Both the position numbers and the translations under genes were made by a program. Shown here in pieces: positions 1-7,459 of a stretch of DNA of 64,000 nt (its first letter is position 1; each line of letters starts with the position of its first letter). Origin of the DNA: Agromyces agglutinans (lineage in GTDB: Bacteria; Actinomycetota; Actinomycetes; Actinomycetales; Microbacteriaceae); assembly GCF_009647605.1 (NCBI RefSeq), contig NZ_WJIF01000007.1, positions 158,980 to 222,979 on the forward strand, in the 5' to 3' direction. The notes under the pieces are model-generated. The model was not told the DNA's origin, searched no databases, and saw only the letters and a program-made list of their open reading frames with translations.

Positions 1-887
1 ACCTCGCCGCCCGTGAGCTCGCCCGGGGTGAGCTTGTCGACGATGCCCAGCGCGAACATCATGCCCGCGCTCGGGCCCCCGACCGAGTCGATCTGGATCT
101 CGACGTCGATCGGGAACTCGTAGACCATGCGCACGCCGATGCCGAGCACCGTCGCGCCGTCGCGCTCGACCGGGGTCGCCTCGGCCTCGACCTGCTCGCC
201 GTCGCGCGTCAGCACGAGCTGCGCGGGCGTCGCGGTGCCGTGCTCGTCGATCGCGGTGCGCAGTTCGTCGATGGAGTGCACCTCGGTGCCGTCGACGGAC
301 TCGATCACGTCGCCGTCCTCGATCACTCCGGCGGCCGGCGAGTCGTCGAGCACGCCCGCCACGGTCACTTCGCGCGGGAAGTCGTAGCCCAGCTCGACGA
401 GGGCGGCGGCGATCGCGTCCTGCTGCGAGTCGACCATCGCCGCGGTGTTCTGCGCCTCGCGGTCCTCTTGGCTCACCCCGGGCGGGAAGATCTGCTCGAC
501 CGGCACCGCGGCCCGCGTGCGGTCGAACCACGCGCCGAGCACCTGGAGCCAGCCGGGCGTCGCCCCCGGCTTGCCCACGACGCTGACCGTGAGCAGGTTC
601 AGCTCGCCGCCGGTCGGGAACGTCGGCTCGTCGGGGATCTCGATGAGCGGCACCTGCTCGCCGTCGTGCTCGGCCGTGCCGAGCGTGTCGTAGACGGGGC
701 CCGGCTGCTCGATCACGTACGGCGAGGGCAGGAACGCGAAGACGAGCGCGATGCCGACGGCGATCGCGACGGCGATCCACCCGGCTCGCGCGCGACGCGA
801 GACCGGCGGCGTCGAGGCATCCACGCTCGCCATGGCGGGCGTCGCGGGACCGCGCACCGCCGTACCGGGCTCGTCGAACAGGCTCAT
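1..887 (-). CDS. PDZ / Lon-type (S16) membrane protease, 3' end outside window
   Basis: Membrane-anchored protease of the YlbL/Rv3194c type. The visible 295 residues hold a short cytoplasmic N-terminus, one membrane segment at about 36-53, an extracytoplasmic stretch, a PDZ domain at about 165-230 and the beginning of the S16 Lon-like domain. The GGPSAGM motif supplies the Ser of the Ser/Lys dyad; the Lys would lie past base 1. The ATG at 887 is preceded by GGAAGG, which fixes the start. It is divergent from the DUF2342 gene, the arrangement known in mycobacteria. The substrate is unknown; related proteins act on membrane or secreted proteins. The family call is firm, the role is not. Confidence 0.9.
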   Translation of the reverse strand, partial: MSLFDEPGTAVRGPATPAMASVDASTPPVSRRARAGWIAVAIAVGIALVFAFLPSPYVIEQPGPVYDTLGTAEHDGEQVPLIEIPDEPTFPTGGELNLLTVSVVGKPGATPGWLQVLGAWFDRTRAAVPVEQIFPPGVSQEDREAQNTAAMVDSQQDAIAAALVELGYDFPREVTVAGVLDDSPAAGVIEDGDVIESVDGTEVHSIDELRTAIDEHGTATPAQLVLTRDGEQVEAEATPVERDGATVLGIGVRMVYEFPIDVEIQIDSVGGPSAGMMFALGIVDKLTPGELTGGE

Positions 888-1020
888 CGCTTCCTTCCGC
901 ACGCGCGAGCGGGCGTACTCGCGACCACCCCTGATCGGATGCCGGCGCTGTTCGCGGCGGGCGGACACCCGGATGCCCCAGCCTAGGCCATTTCCCAGAC
1001 AGCACCCCATGGCACGGCGC

Positions 1021-1026
1021 TAGCGT
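1021..1026 (+). promoter_or_regulatory. -10 box (TAGCGT) of the DUF2342 gene
   Basis: TAGCGT places transcription start near 1033, giving a leader of about 20 nt that includes the GGAGGT ribosome site at 1041-1046. No convincing -35 is visible. Confidence 0.45.
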
Positions 1027-1052
1027 TGAGTGAGGCGACTGGAGGTGCTGCG

Positions 1053-2438
1053 GTGGCAGACCACGATGACGAGCTCGACGGCACGGGCAAGGGTCCTGAA
1101 GACGAGTTCCGCGACATGCTGCGCGAGCTGCTCTCCGGAGCGGGCGGCATCGATCCGTCGCAGCTGGCCGGCGCAGCCGGCCTCCCCAACGATCCCGCGA
1201 GCCTGCAGGCGATCTTCTCGCAGCTGCAGCAGGCGATGGCCGGCGCCGACGACGGCATCGACTGGTCGATCGCGCTCCGCCAGGGCGAGCAGCGCGCCGC
1301 GGCCGAGCAGCGCCAGCTGACCGACGAGGAGCGGGGCCGGCTCGACCAGGCGTTCCAGGTGGCCTCGCTCTGGCTCGACGAGGCCGTCGACGTGTCGGCC
1401 CTGCCGACCGGGCCCGAGCTGCTCACGCGCCGCGCCTGGGTCGCCGCGACCATGCCCGTGTGGACCCAGTTCGCCGAGCCGGTCGCGCTCAGCATCGCCG
1501 ACTCCCTCACGCGCGTGATGACCGAGCAGGCCCCCGAGGAGATGCGCGGCATGATCCAGGGCGCGAGCCGGATGCTCCGGGGCGTCGGCGGCACGCTCTT
1601 CGCGATGCAGCTCGGCCAGGTCGTCGGCGAGCTCGCGACGGAGGTCGTCTCGGGCGGCGACATCGGCATCCCCCTCATGGAGGACGGCCGCGCGGCGATC
1701 CTCCCCCAGAACGTCGCCGAGTTCGGCACCGACCTCGAGATCCCGTCCGACCAGGTCGAGCTCTACCTCGCGGTGCGCGAGCTCGCGCACGCGCGGCTGT
1801 TCCGCCACGCGCGCTGGCTGCGCCTGCACCTGATCACGGCGATCACGACGTTCGCGCGCGGGCTCGAGATCGACACCGATCGGCTCGAGCGCCTCGCCGA
1901 GGGCTTCGACCCGACCGACACCGACGAGCTGCGCGCGGCCGTGGTCAGCGGCGAGCTCATCCGCCCGCGCAACGAGACCCAGCAGGCCGCCCTCACGCGC
2001 CTCGAGACGATGCTCGCGCTCGTCGAGGGCTGGGTCGACGTCGCGACGGCGGATGCCACGAGCCGCCTGCCGAAGGCGACGCAGGTGGCCGAGACGATCC
2101 GACGCCGCCGGGCTTCGGGCGGCCCCGCCGAGTCGGCGCTGTCGACGCTCGTGGGCCTCGAACTCCGACCCCGTCGGCTGCGCGAGGCGGCCGCCATGTG
2201 GCGCGCCGTCACCGAGTCGGTCGGTGTCGAGGCACGCGACGCGCTGTGGGCGCACCCCGACCTGCTGCCCACCGCGGCCGACCTCGACGACCCCGCCGCG
2301 CTCGTCGCGCGCCTGACCGGCGCCGACACCACCGGCAGCGAGGCCGACGACGAGTTCGACCAGGCGCTCGAGCAACTCCTGCGCGGCGAGACCCCCGCAG
2401 CGCCGGGGGAAGACGGCGAGGACCCGCCCAAGGCCTGA
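1053..2438 (+). CDS. Zinc-dependent metalloprotease-like protein, DUF2342 family
   Basis: A 461-residue soluble protein of the actinobacterial DUF2342 ('zinc metallopeptidase, F420-associated') family, Rv3195-like. The GTG at 1053 is chosen over an upstream in-frame alternative at 1026 because a strong GGAGGT sits six bases before it. The family motif E243-x-x-H246 with H252 (ELAHARLFRH) resembles a metal site but is not a standard HExxH. An acidic, Ala-rich N-terminus precedes an all-helical body. It stands between the PDZ protease and the E1-like gene, facing away from the former. No substrate is established. The link to coenzyme F420 is only a database name, and nothing here supports F420 synthesis. 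Confidence 0.88.
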   Translation: MADHDDELDGTGKGPEDEFRDMLRELLSGAGGIDPSQLAGAAGLPNDPASLQAIFSQLQQAMAGADDGIDWSIALRQGEQRAAAEQRQLTDEERGRLDQAFQVASLWLDEAVDVSALPTGPELLTRRAWVAATMPVWTQFAEPVALSIADSLTRVMTEQAPEEMRGMIQGASRMLRGVGGTLFAMQLGQVVGELATEVVSGGDIGIPLMEDGRAAILPQNVAEFGTDLEIPSDQVELYLAVRELAHARLFRHARWLRLHLITAITTFARGLEIDTDRLERLAEGFDPTDTDELRAAVVSGELIRPRNETQQAALTRLETMLALVEGWVDVATADATSRLPKATQVAETIRRRRASGGPAESALSTLVGLELRPRRLREAAAMWRAVTESVGVEARDALWAHPDLLPTAADLDDPAALVARLTGADTTGSEADDEFDQALEQLLRGETPAAPGEDGEDPPKA

Positions 2439-2503
2439 GCCGCTCGCCGCGGCTGCACCCTCGGCCCTGTGGATTCCCGGCCCGCGGCAGCGGGCGCGTC
2501 GGG

Positions 2504-2509
2504 CATGCT
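2504..2509 (+). promoter_or_regulatory. Possible -10 box (CATGCT) for the E1-like gene
   Basis: CATGCT ends seven bases before the ATG at 2516, the same geometry as the other leaderless starts in this window. The first base departs from TANNNT, and no ribosome site is visible. Confidence 0.3.
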
Positions 2510-2515
2510 CGGCGC

Positions 2516-3457
2516 ATGCCGCAGATCGATCCCCGCCTCGCCCTCGTCTGGCGCTCGCCCGACCGGCTCCAGCTCGGCGCACCGCAGGCACGCGCGGTCC
2601 TCGAGCGACCCTCGCCCGTCGAGCTCGACCTGGTGCGGCTGCTCCGTCGCGGCGTGAGCGTCGCGGCCCTCGAGGCCATCGCCGCGGGCCTCGACGCACC
2701 GGCCGCCACGGTCTCCGACCTGCTCGCGGCGCTGGCTCCCGCACTGCTCGTCGCCGCGGACGCGAGCCCGTCCGCGGCCGCCGCCCCGGATTCCGCCGAG
2801 GCGCCTGCCGCGCCCGCCGGGGAGGTGCTGGTCGTCGGCATGGGGGCCTGCGCCGCTGCCGTCCGCGTCGGCCTCGGCCTGCTCGGCCATCGCGCGATCG
2901 ACGCGGCCGGCGACGACGACCCGTACACCGCCGCGCTCGAAGCGCTCGGCGACGACGTCCGGCTCGTGGTGCTGGTCGCCGAGCGCGTCGTCCGCCCGGC
3001 GCAGCACCTGCCGCTGCTGCGACGCGACCTGCCGCACGTGCCCGTCGTGTTCACCGAAACCGGAGCGGTGGTCGGTCCCCTCGTCGTGCCCGGCGAGACC
3101 GCGTGCCTGCGCTGCGTCGATCTCGCGAGGCGCGATGCGGATGCCGCGTGGCCGGCCATCGCGGCCCAACTGGTCGACCAGCCCCCGGTGCCTCGCAGCG
3201 CGCGGCTGGAGTTCGACGCCGCCGTGACGGCGGTCCGACTCGTCGACGATCGGCGCTCGGCGCGCGGCGAGCGGCGATCCGATGGCGTGGCCTACCGACT
3301 GCCCGAAGACGGCGCGAGCGCCGAACGGCTCAGGTGCGAGCCGCACCCGGAGTGCGGGTGCCGAGCTCCCGGAGGAATCGCGACGGCTCCCGGTCTCCCC
3401 GCTGGCCGCCCGCTCGCCGCGCCCAGCTCAGCTCGAGTCGTCGCCGTGCCCGCGTGA
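2516..3457 (+). CDS. Orphan E1/ThiF-fold, TOMM-cyclodehydratase-like protein
   Basis: A 313-residue protein resembling the leader-peptide-binding/E1-like half of thiazole/oxazole cyclodehydratases. The N-terminal ~80 residues look like a winged-helix recognition element. A Rossmann-like segment (VVGMGACAAAV) follows, then the family signature around GPLVVPGETACLRC and a terminal C-x4-CGC. The paired cysteines probably bind zinc. No YcaO partner, precursor peptide or dehydrogenase is nearby, so a toxin-type peptide pathway is not supported. Equivalent genes sit between the DUF2342 and uvrD2 genes in other actinobacteria (recalled synteny), suggesting a housekeeping role. Its last 128 bp overlap the 3' end of uvrD2 on the other strand. 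Confidence 0.75.
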   Translation: MPQIDPRLALVWRSPDRLQLGAPQARAVLERPSPVELDLVRLLRRGVSVAALEAIAAGLDAPAATVSDLLAALAPALLVAADASPSAAAAPDSAEAPAAPAGEVLVVGMGACAAAVRVGLGLLGHRAIDAAGDDDPYTAALEALGDDVRLVVLVAERVVRPAQHLPLLRRDLPHVPVVFTETGAVVGPLVVPGETACLRCVDLARRDADAAWPAIAAQLVDQPPVPRSARLEFDAAVTAVRLVDDRRSARGERRSDGVAYRLPEDGASAERLRCEPHPECGCRAPGGIATAPGLPAGRPLAAPSSARVVAVPA

Positions 3458-5150
3458 TGCCCACGTAGAGCAGGCGCCGTTCCTCGTCGATCGCCGTGTC
3501 GTCCTTGGCGTACGCGATCGGCAGCAGCCCCTCCGAGACGCCGACGATGAACACCTCCTCCCACTCGAGGCCCTTGGCCGAGTGCAGCGTCGCGACGGTG
3601 ACCGCCTCGACCGTGGGCTCGTGGTGGGTCTCGGCGCGCGTACGGAGCAGATCGGTGAACTCGCGGAACGTCGTGCCGGGCGGCACGTCGTCGACGAGCC
3701 GTGCGATGGCGTCGAGCGACTCCCAGCGGGCGCGCACGACGCCCTGGCCCTCGGGCGGCCGCACCGACCAGCCGAGTCCGCGCAGCACGTCGCTCACCGA
3801 CGAGAACAGCGGGCCGTCGGCGGGCACGAGCGCCTGCGCGCGCAGGTGGTGCACCGCCTCCTTCACCTCGGGGCGGTCGAAGAAGCGCTGCGCGCCGCGC
3901 ACGCGCACCGGCACCCCGGCCTCCTCGAGCGCGTGCTCGTAGACGCCGGACTGGCTGTTCACGCGGATGAGCACCGCGAGGTCGGAGGGCTTCGCACCGG
4001 CCCCGATGCGCTCGCGGATGCCCGCCGCGACACCGCGCGCCTCGGCGAACTCGTCGGCGTACTCGACGATGCGGGGCGCGGCGGGCTCGGCGGCCGGCCG
4101 CGGCCGGTCGTCCGGGGCATCCGCTCGGAGGCGAAGCGCGCCCGCGCGCCCGCGCATCAACCGGTTCGCCGTCTCCACGATGGGACCGAGCGACCGGTAG
4201 TTGCGTTCGAGCCGCACGATCGTGGCATCCGGATACCGTCGCTCGAAGCCCAGCAGGTAGTCGCTCGACGCGCCCGCGAAGGAGTAGATGGTCTGGCTCG
4301 CGTCGCCGACGACGCAGACGTCGGCGCGATCGCCGAGCCACAGCTCGAGCAGTCGCTGCTGCGCGGGCGAGACGTCCTGGTACTCGTCGACGACGAAGTG
4401 GCGGTAGCCCTCGCGCACCTGCATCGCGACGGACGGCTCGGTCTCGATCATGCCCGCCGTGACGAGCAGCACGTCCTCGAAGTCGAGCATGCGGCGCTCG
4501 TCCTTCAGCTCCTCGTAGGCGGCCATGATCGCGAGGTGCTGCTCGGGCGAGAGCTGCCCGGCGGGGCCGCGCGACGGCAGCCGCTGCTCGTACTCGGCGG
4601 GACCCAGGAGCTGCACCTTGCGCCACTCGATCTCGGCCGCGACGTCGCGGAGGGTCGCGGTGTCGACCTTCACCTTCGCGCGCTCGGCGGCCTGACCGAG
4701 CAGGCGACCCTTGAAGTCGAGCACGCGCGGGGCCGGACCGCCGACGACGAGCGGCCAGAAGTGGCCGAGCTGGGCGAGCGCGGCCGCGTGGAACGTGCGC
4801 GCCGGCACCTGTCCGGCACCGAGCGCATGCAGCCGCGCGCGCAGCTCGGCGGCCGCCCGCGCCGTGAAGGTGAGCGCCATCACGCGCTTCGGGTCGTACG
4901 TGCCCGACGCGACGCCGTACGCGATGCGGTGCGTGATCGCCCGCGTCTTGCCCGTGCCGGCACCGGCGAGCACGCAGACCGGCCCGATCAGCGCCTCGGC
5001 CACGATGCGCTGCTCGTCGTCGAGGCCCGCGAGCAGCGGGTCGACCGCGGGGCCGGTCGCGGCATCCGTGGCGGGGCCGGTCGCGGCATCCGTGGCGGGG
5101 CCGGTCGCGGCATTCGTCGCGGGGCCGGCCGTGGCATCCGTGGCGGGCAT
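3330..5150 (-). CDS. uvrD2: ATP-dependent DNA helicase UvrD2 (SF1A)
   Basis: A 606-residue 3'-5' DNA helicase. Seen motifs: Walker A AGAGTGKT at 62-69, FTARAAAEL, VVDEYQDVSPAQ, GDASQTIYSFAGA, LERNYRS, LHSAKGLEWEEV and RRLLYVGITRARRRL. The protein ends about 25 residues after motif VI, so the HRDC and tetracysteine extension known from mycobacterial UvrD2 is absent. The first ~37 residues are low-complexity Ala/Thr/Pro repeats encoded by a 24-bp tandem repeat. The ATG at 5150 is preferred (GAGGGAG upstream); an in-frame ATG at 5180 would overlap nudC. It lies 14 nt after nudC on the same strand, so the two are probably co-transcribed. Confidence 0.93.
   Translation of the reverse strand: MPATDATAGPATNAATGPATDAATGPATDAATGPAVDPLLAGLDDEQRIVAEALIGPVCVLAGAGTGKTRAITHRIAYGVASGTYDPKRVMALTFTARAAAELRARLHALGAGQVPARTFHAAALAQLGHFWPLVVGGPAPRVLDFKGRLLGQAAERAKVKVDTATLRDVAAEIEWRKVQLLGPAEYEQRLPSRGPAGQLSPEQHLAIMAAYEELKDERRMLDFEDVLLVTAGMIETEPSVAMQVREGYRHFVVDEYQDVSPAQQRLLELWLGDRADVCVVGDASQTIYSFAGASSDYLLGFERRYPDATIVRLERNYRSLGPIVETANRLMRGRAGALRLRADAPDDRPRPAAEPAAPRIVEYADEFAEARGVAAGIRERIGAGAKPSDLAVLIRVNSQSGVYEHALEEAGVPVRVRGAQRFFDRPEVKEAVHHLRAQALVPADGPLFSSVSDVLRGLGWSVRPPEGQGVVRARWESLDAIARLVDDVPPGTTFREFTDLLRTRAETHHEPTVEAVTVATLHSAKGLEWEEVFIVGVSEGLLPIAYAKDDTAIDEERRLLYVGITRARRRLELSWARRAGGQRGDREPSRFLRELGTRTPGAART
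5047..5142. repeat. 24-bp tandem repeat, four copies, inside uvrD2
   Basis: Units at 5047-5070, 5071-5094, 5095-5118 and 5119-5142. The first two are identical; the third and fourth differ by a few bases. On the minus strand each unit encodes eight residues of the type ATDAATGP. Three of four units carry GGCATCC. Confidence 0.95.
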
Positions 5151-5164
5151 GCGGGCCGGCTCCC

Positions 5165-6136
5165 TCACCGGGTCGTCCATGGCAGGTCGCTGTCGGGCAC
5201 GGGGCCGCCGAACCACCCGTCGAGCAGCCAGCGTGCGATCGACGCCGAACCCGGCACGACCACGCCGTCGTCGGCGGCGGCGGCCAACTCCTCGCGGGTG
5301 AACCAGCGCAGTTCGAGGATCTCCTCGCCGTCGGCGCGTGCGGTCGCCGGGTCGACGCCGGCCGCGACGCGCGCCCGGAACCCGAGCATGATGCTCGCCG
5401 GGAAGGGCCACGGCTGGCTCGCCACGTATTCGACCCGGTCGACGGCCACGCCCGCCTCCTCGCCGATCTCGCGGACGACCGCGGCCTCGAGCGATTCGCC
5501 GGGCTCGACGAACCCGGCGAGCAGCGAGAAGCGCCGCTGCTCCCACATCGCGTTCGAGCCGAGCAGCACCCGATCGTCGTCGTCGGTGACGAGCACGATC
5601 ACGGCCGGATCGGTGCGCGGGAAGTGCAGGCTCGCATCGGCTTCGCAGCGGCGGGCCCAGCCCGCCTGCACCGGCTCGGTCGCCGCTCCGCAGCGCGGAC
5701 ACCGCGGGTGGCGTTCGTGCCACCCGGCGAGCGCGATCGCCTCGGTCGCGAGCGACGCGTGCGCGTCGTCGAGCACGGTCGCCAGCTGTCGGAGCCCCTG
5801 CCATCGTGCCGCCTCGGGCTCGAGCGCGAGCGCGGACTCGTCGTCGAGCACCCGCAGTTCGACGGGCGCGCCGCCCGGCTGCAGGCGACCGAGGTAGATC
5901 CGCAGCGGGGCGGGCGATCCGGCACGCTCCGGCGCGTCGGGCAGCTTCGACGGATGCCGCAGCTCGAGCTGCGGCGCCGAGCCCTCGACCTGCTGGGCGA
6001 CGAGGAGCCGACCGGCGTGCACGGCGACGGCCAGCGCCGTCGGGTCGGCGTCGAGGCGTTCGGCCAGGTCGTCGAGCGCCCGCGCGTCGGCGTCGCGATC
6101 GATCAGGGTGCGAGCCAGCGGCGGCAGGGCATGCAC
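5165..6136 (-). CDS. nudC: NAD+ diphosphatase / NAD-cap decapping Nudix hydrolase NudC
   Basis: A 323-residue enzyme that cleaves NADH/NAD+ to NMNH/NMN plus AMP and, in characterised homologues, removes NAD caps from RNA. An N-terminal domain is followed by a zinc-ribbon remnant (CPRCG, then RRC), the Nudix box G-x5-E-x7-REIGEEAGV and the family-diagnostic SQPWPFP. The GTG at 6136 has GAGAGGTGG upstream. It is transcribed towards uvrD2 with a 14-nt gap, the order known from M. tuberculosis, and is divergent from the phosphotransferase-fold gene across 93 bp. Confidence 0.95.
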   Translation of the reverse strand: MHALPPLARTLIDRDADARALDDLAERLDADPTALAVAVHAGRLLVAQQVEGSAPQLELRHPSKLPDAPERAGSPAPLRIYLGRLQPGGAPVELRVLDDESALALEPEAARWQGLRQLATVLDDAHASLATEAIALAGWHERHPRCPRCGAATEPVQAGWARRCEADASLHFPRTDPAVIVLVTDDDDRVLLGSNAMWEQRRFSLLAGFVEPGESLEAAVVREIGEEAGVAVDRVEYVASQPWPFPASIMLGFRARVAAGVDPATARADGEEILELRWFTREELAAAADDGVVVPGSASIARWLLDGWFGGPVPDSDLPWTTR

Positions 6137-6216
6137 GCGGTTTCCACCTCTCGACGCGGCTCGGACGGAGTCGGCGGGAAGGCGTGGCGGTCGCCGATCG
6201 GGCGAGGTTGCCTGCT

Positions 6217-6222
6217 TAAGCT
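6217..6222 (+). promoter_or_regulatory. -10 box (TAAGCT), near-leaderless start
   Basis: TAAGCT predicts transcription start at 6229, one base before the ATG at 6230. No ribosome-binding site is present. Confidence 0.5.
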
Positions 6223-6229
6223 GTGTGCC

Positions 6230-7459
6230 ATGGCCAGACCCCCTCTCACTCTAGCCGCGTTGGCCACGGCGGCGGTGCCCGGACTCGAGGTGCAGGCCGC
6301 GGCCGCGCACACGCGCCGGTCGCAGGGCGGGTTCGACGCCGTGCTGCTGCGCACGGGCGACGGGCGCCACCTGGTGATCCGCGCACCGCGCTCGCAGGCC
6401 GCCGAGTCCGAGCAGTCCGCCGACCTCGTGGCCCTGCGATCGCTGACGACCGGTATCCGCTCGCGCCTGCCCTTCGCGGTGCCCGAGTTCGTCGGGCAGG
6501 CCCCGATCGACGGCACGCGCGCCGTCGTCACCGACCTCGTGCCGGGTGCCGCCCGGTCGGCCGACGAGCTGACCGCACAGGCCCCGCTCGCCGAGTCGGT
6601 CGGCCTCGCGGTCGCCGCGATCCACGGCCTTCCCAGCGCGTTCATCGGCGAGGCAGGGCTCACCCGCCGCACCGCGGCCGACTGCCGCGATGAGGTCGTC
6701 GACCTCATCGGCCGCTCGGCCGACACCACCCACCTGCCCGCGGCCCTCGAACGCCGATGGGAGGAGGCGGCCGACGACGCCGCGCTCTGGCGCTTCGAGC
6801 CGACCGTCGTGAACGGCTCGCTCACGGCCGATTCGTTCCTCGTCGACGCCGACCACGTCTCGGGCGTCGTCGGCTGGTCGCAGCTCTCGGTCGGCGACCC
6901 GGCTCGCGACCTGCACTGGCTGCTCACCTCGCGCGGACAGGCCGCCGACCGCGCGCTCGAGGCGTACCTCGTGGCCCGGTCGGGCGCCGCCGACCAGCAC
7001 CTCCCCCGGCGCGCCCTGCTGTACGCCGAGCTCGAGCTCGCCCGGTGGCTGCTGCACGGCGTCGCCGTGCGCGACGAGTCGATCATCGCCGACGCTGTGG
7101 GCATGCTCGACGGGCTCGTCTCGAGCGTGCACGACCGGTCGAGCGAGCCGCTCGCCGCCGAGACCGGGCCGATCCTGACCGTCGGCGACGTCGAGCGACT
7201 CCTCGACGAGACACCGCGCGACCACGTGCCGCGCGAGGCCGGCGGCGCGATGCTCACCGACGCCTACGACTTCTCGGACCTCGAGCGCGTGCACGACGAA
7301 CCGGTCGGCGACCTCACGGCGCCGATCCCGCTCGACCTCAGCGACTGGGGCGACGCGGCACCGGCCGAGCCTGCGGCGTCGCCGCCACCCGCATCGGGCG
7401 ACGCGGCGGCCCGCGCGCACGCTCCACGGCACGACGCACCGCCCCGCGATCAGGACTGA
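6230..7459 (+). CDS. Phosphotransferase-fold protein, probable pseudokinase
   Basis: A 409-residue protein with the outline of aminoglycoside/macrolide phosphotransferases: an N-lobe with VIRAPR as the probable ATP-contacting strand, then a helical C-lobe. The Brenner-like motif, normally HGDL-x3-N, reads NGSLTADSF (N195, S197, S202), and the following metal-binding Asp motif reads VVGWSQ, so the catalytic and magnesium-binding residues are gone. About 110 acidic, Pro/Ala-rich residues follow the fold. A binding or regulatory role is more likely than phosphotransfer. Its 3' end overlaps adnB tail-to-tail by 10 bp. The fold call is fairly sure; the loss of activity is inferred. Confidence 0.75.
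   Translation: MARPPLTLAALATAAVPGLEVQAAAAHTRRSQGGFDAVLLRTGDGRHLVIRAPRSQAAESEQSADLVALRSLTTGIRSRLPFAVPEFVGQAPIDGTRAVVTDLVPGAARSADELTAQAPLAESVGLAVAAIHGLPSAFIGEAGLTRRTAADCRDEVVDLIGRSADTTHLPAALERRWEEAADDAALWRFEPTVVNGSLTADSFLVDADHVSGVVGWSQLSVGDPARDLHWLLTSRGQAADRALEAYLVARSGAADQHLPRRALLYAELELARWLLHGVAVRDESIIADAVGMLDGLVSSVHDRSSEPLAAETGPILTVGDVERLLDETPRDHVPREAGGAMLTDAYDFSDLERVHDEPVGDLTAPIPLDLSDWGDAAPAEPAASPPPASGDAAARAHAPRHDAPPRDQD

Noticed and set aside
1053..2438. F420 biosynthesis role for the DUF2342 protein
   Set aside because: The name is historical; no F420 genes (fbiA/B/C/D) are in the window and the residues suggest a protease-like fold.
2516..3457. TOMM/RiPP biosynthetic cluster
   Set aside because: Only the E1-like protein is present; no YcaO, oxidase, precursor, export or immunity gene is nearby, and the neighbourhood is DNA repair.
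5047..5142. Regular repeat considered as a CRISPR array
   Set aside because: The units are contiguous without spacers, are in frame inside uvrD2, and no cas gene is present.
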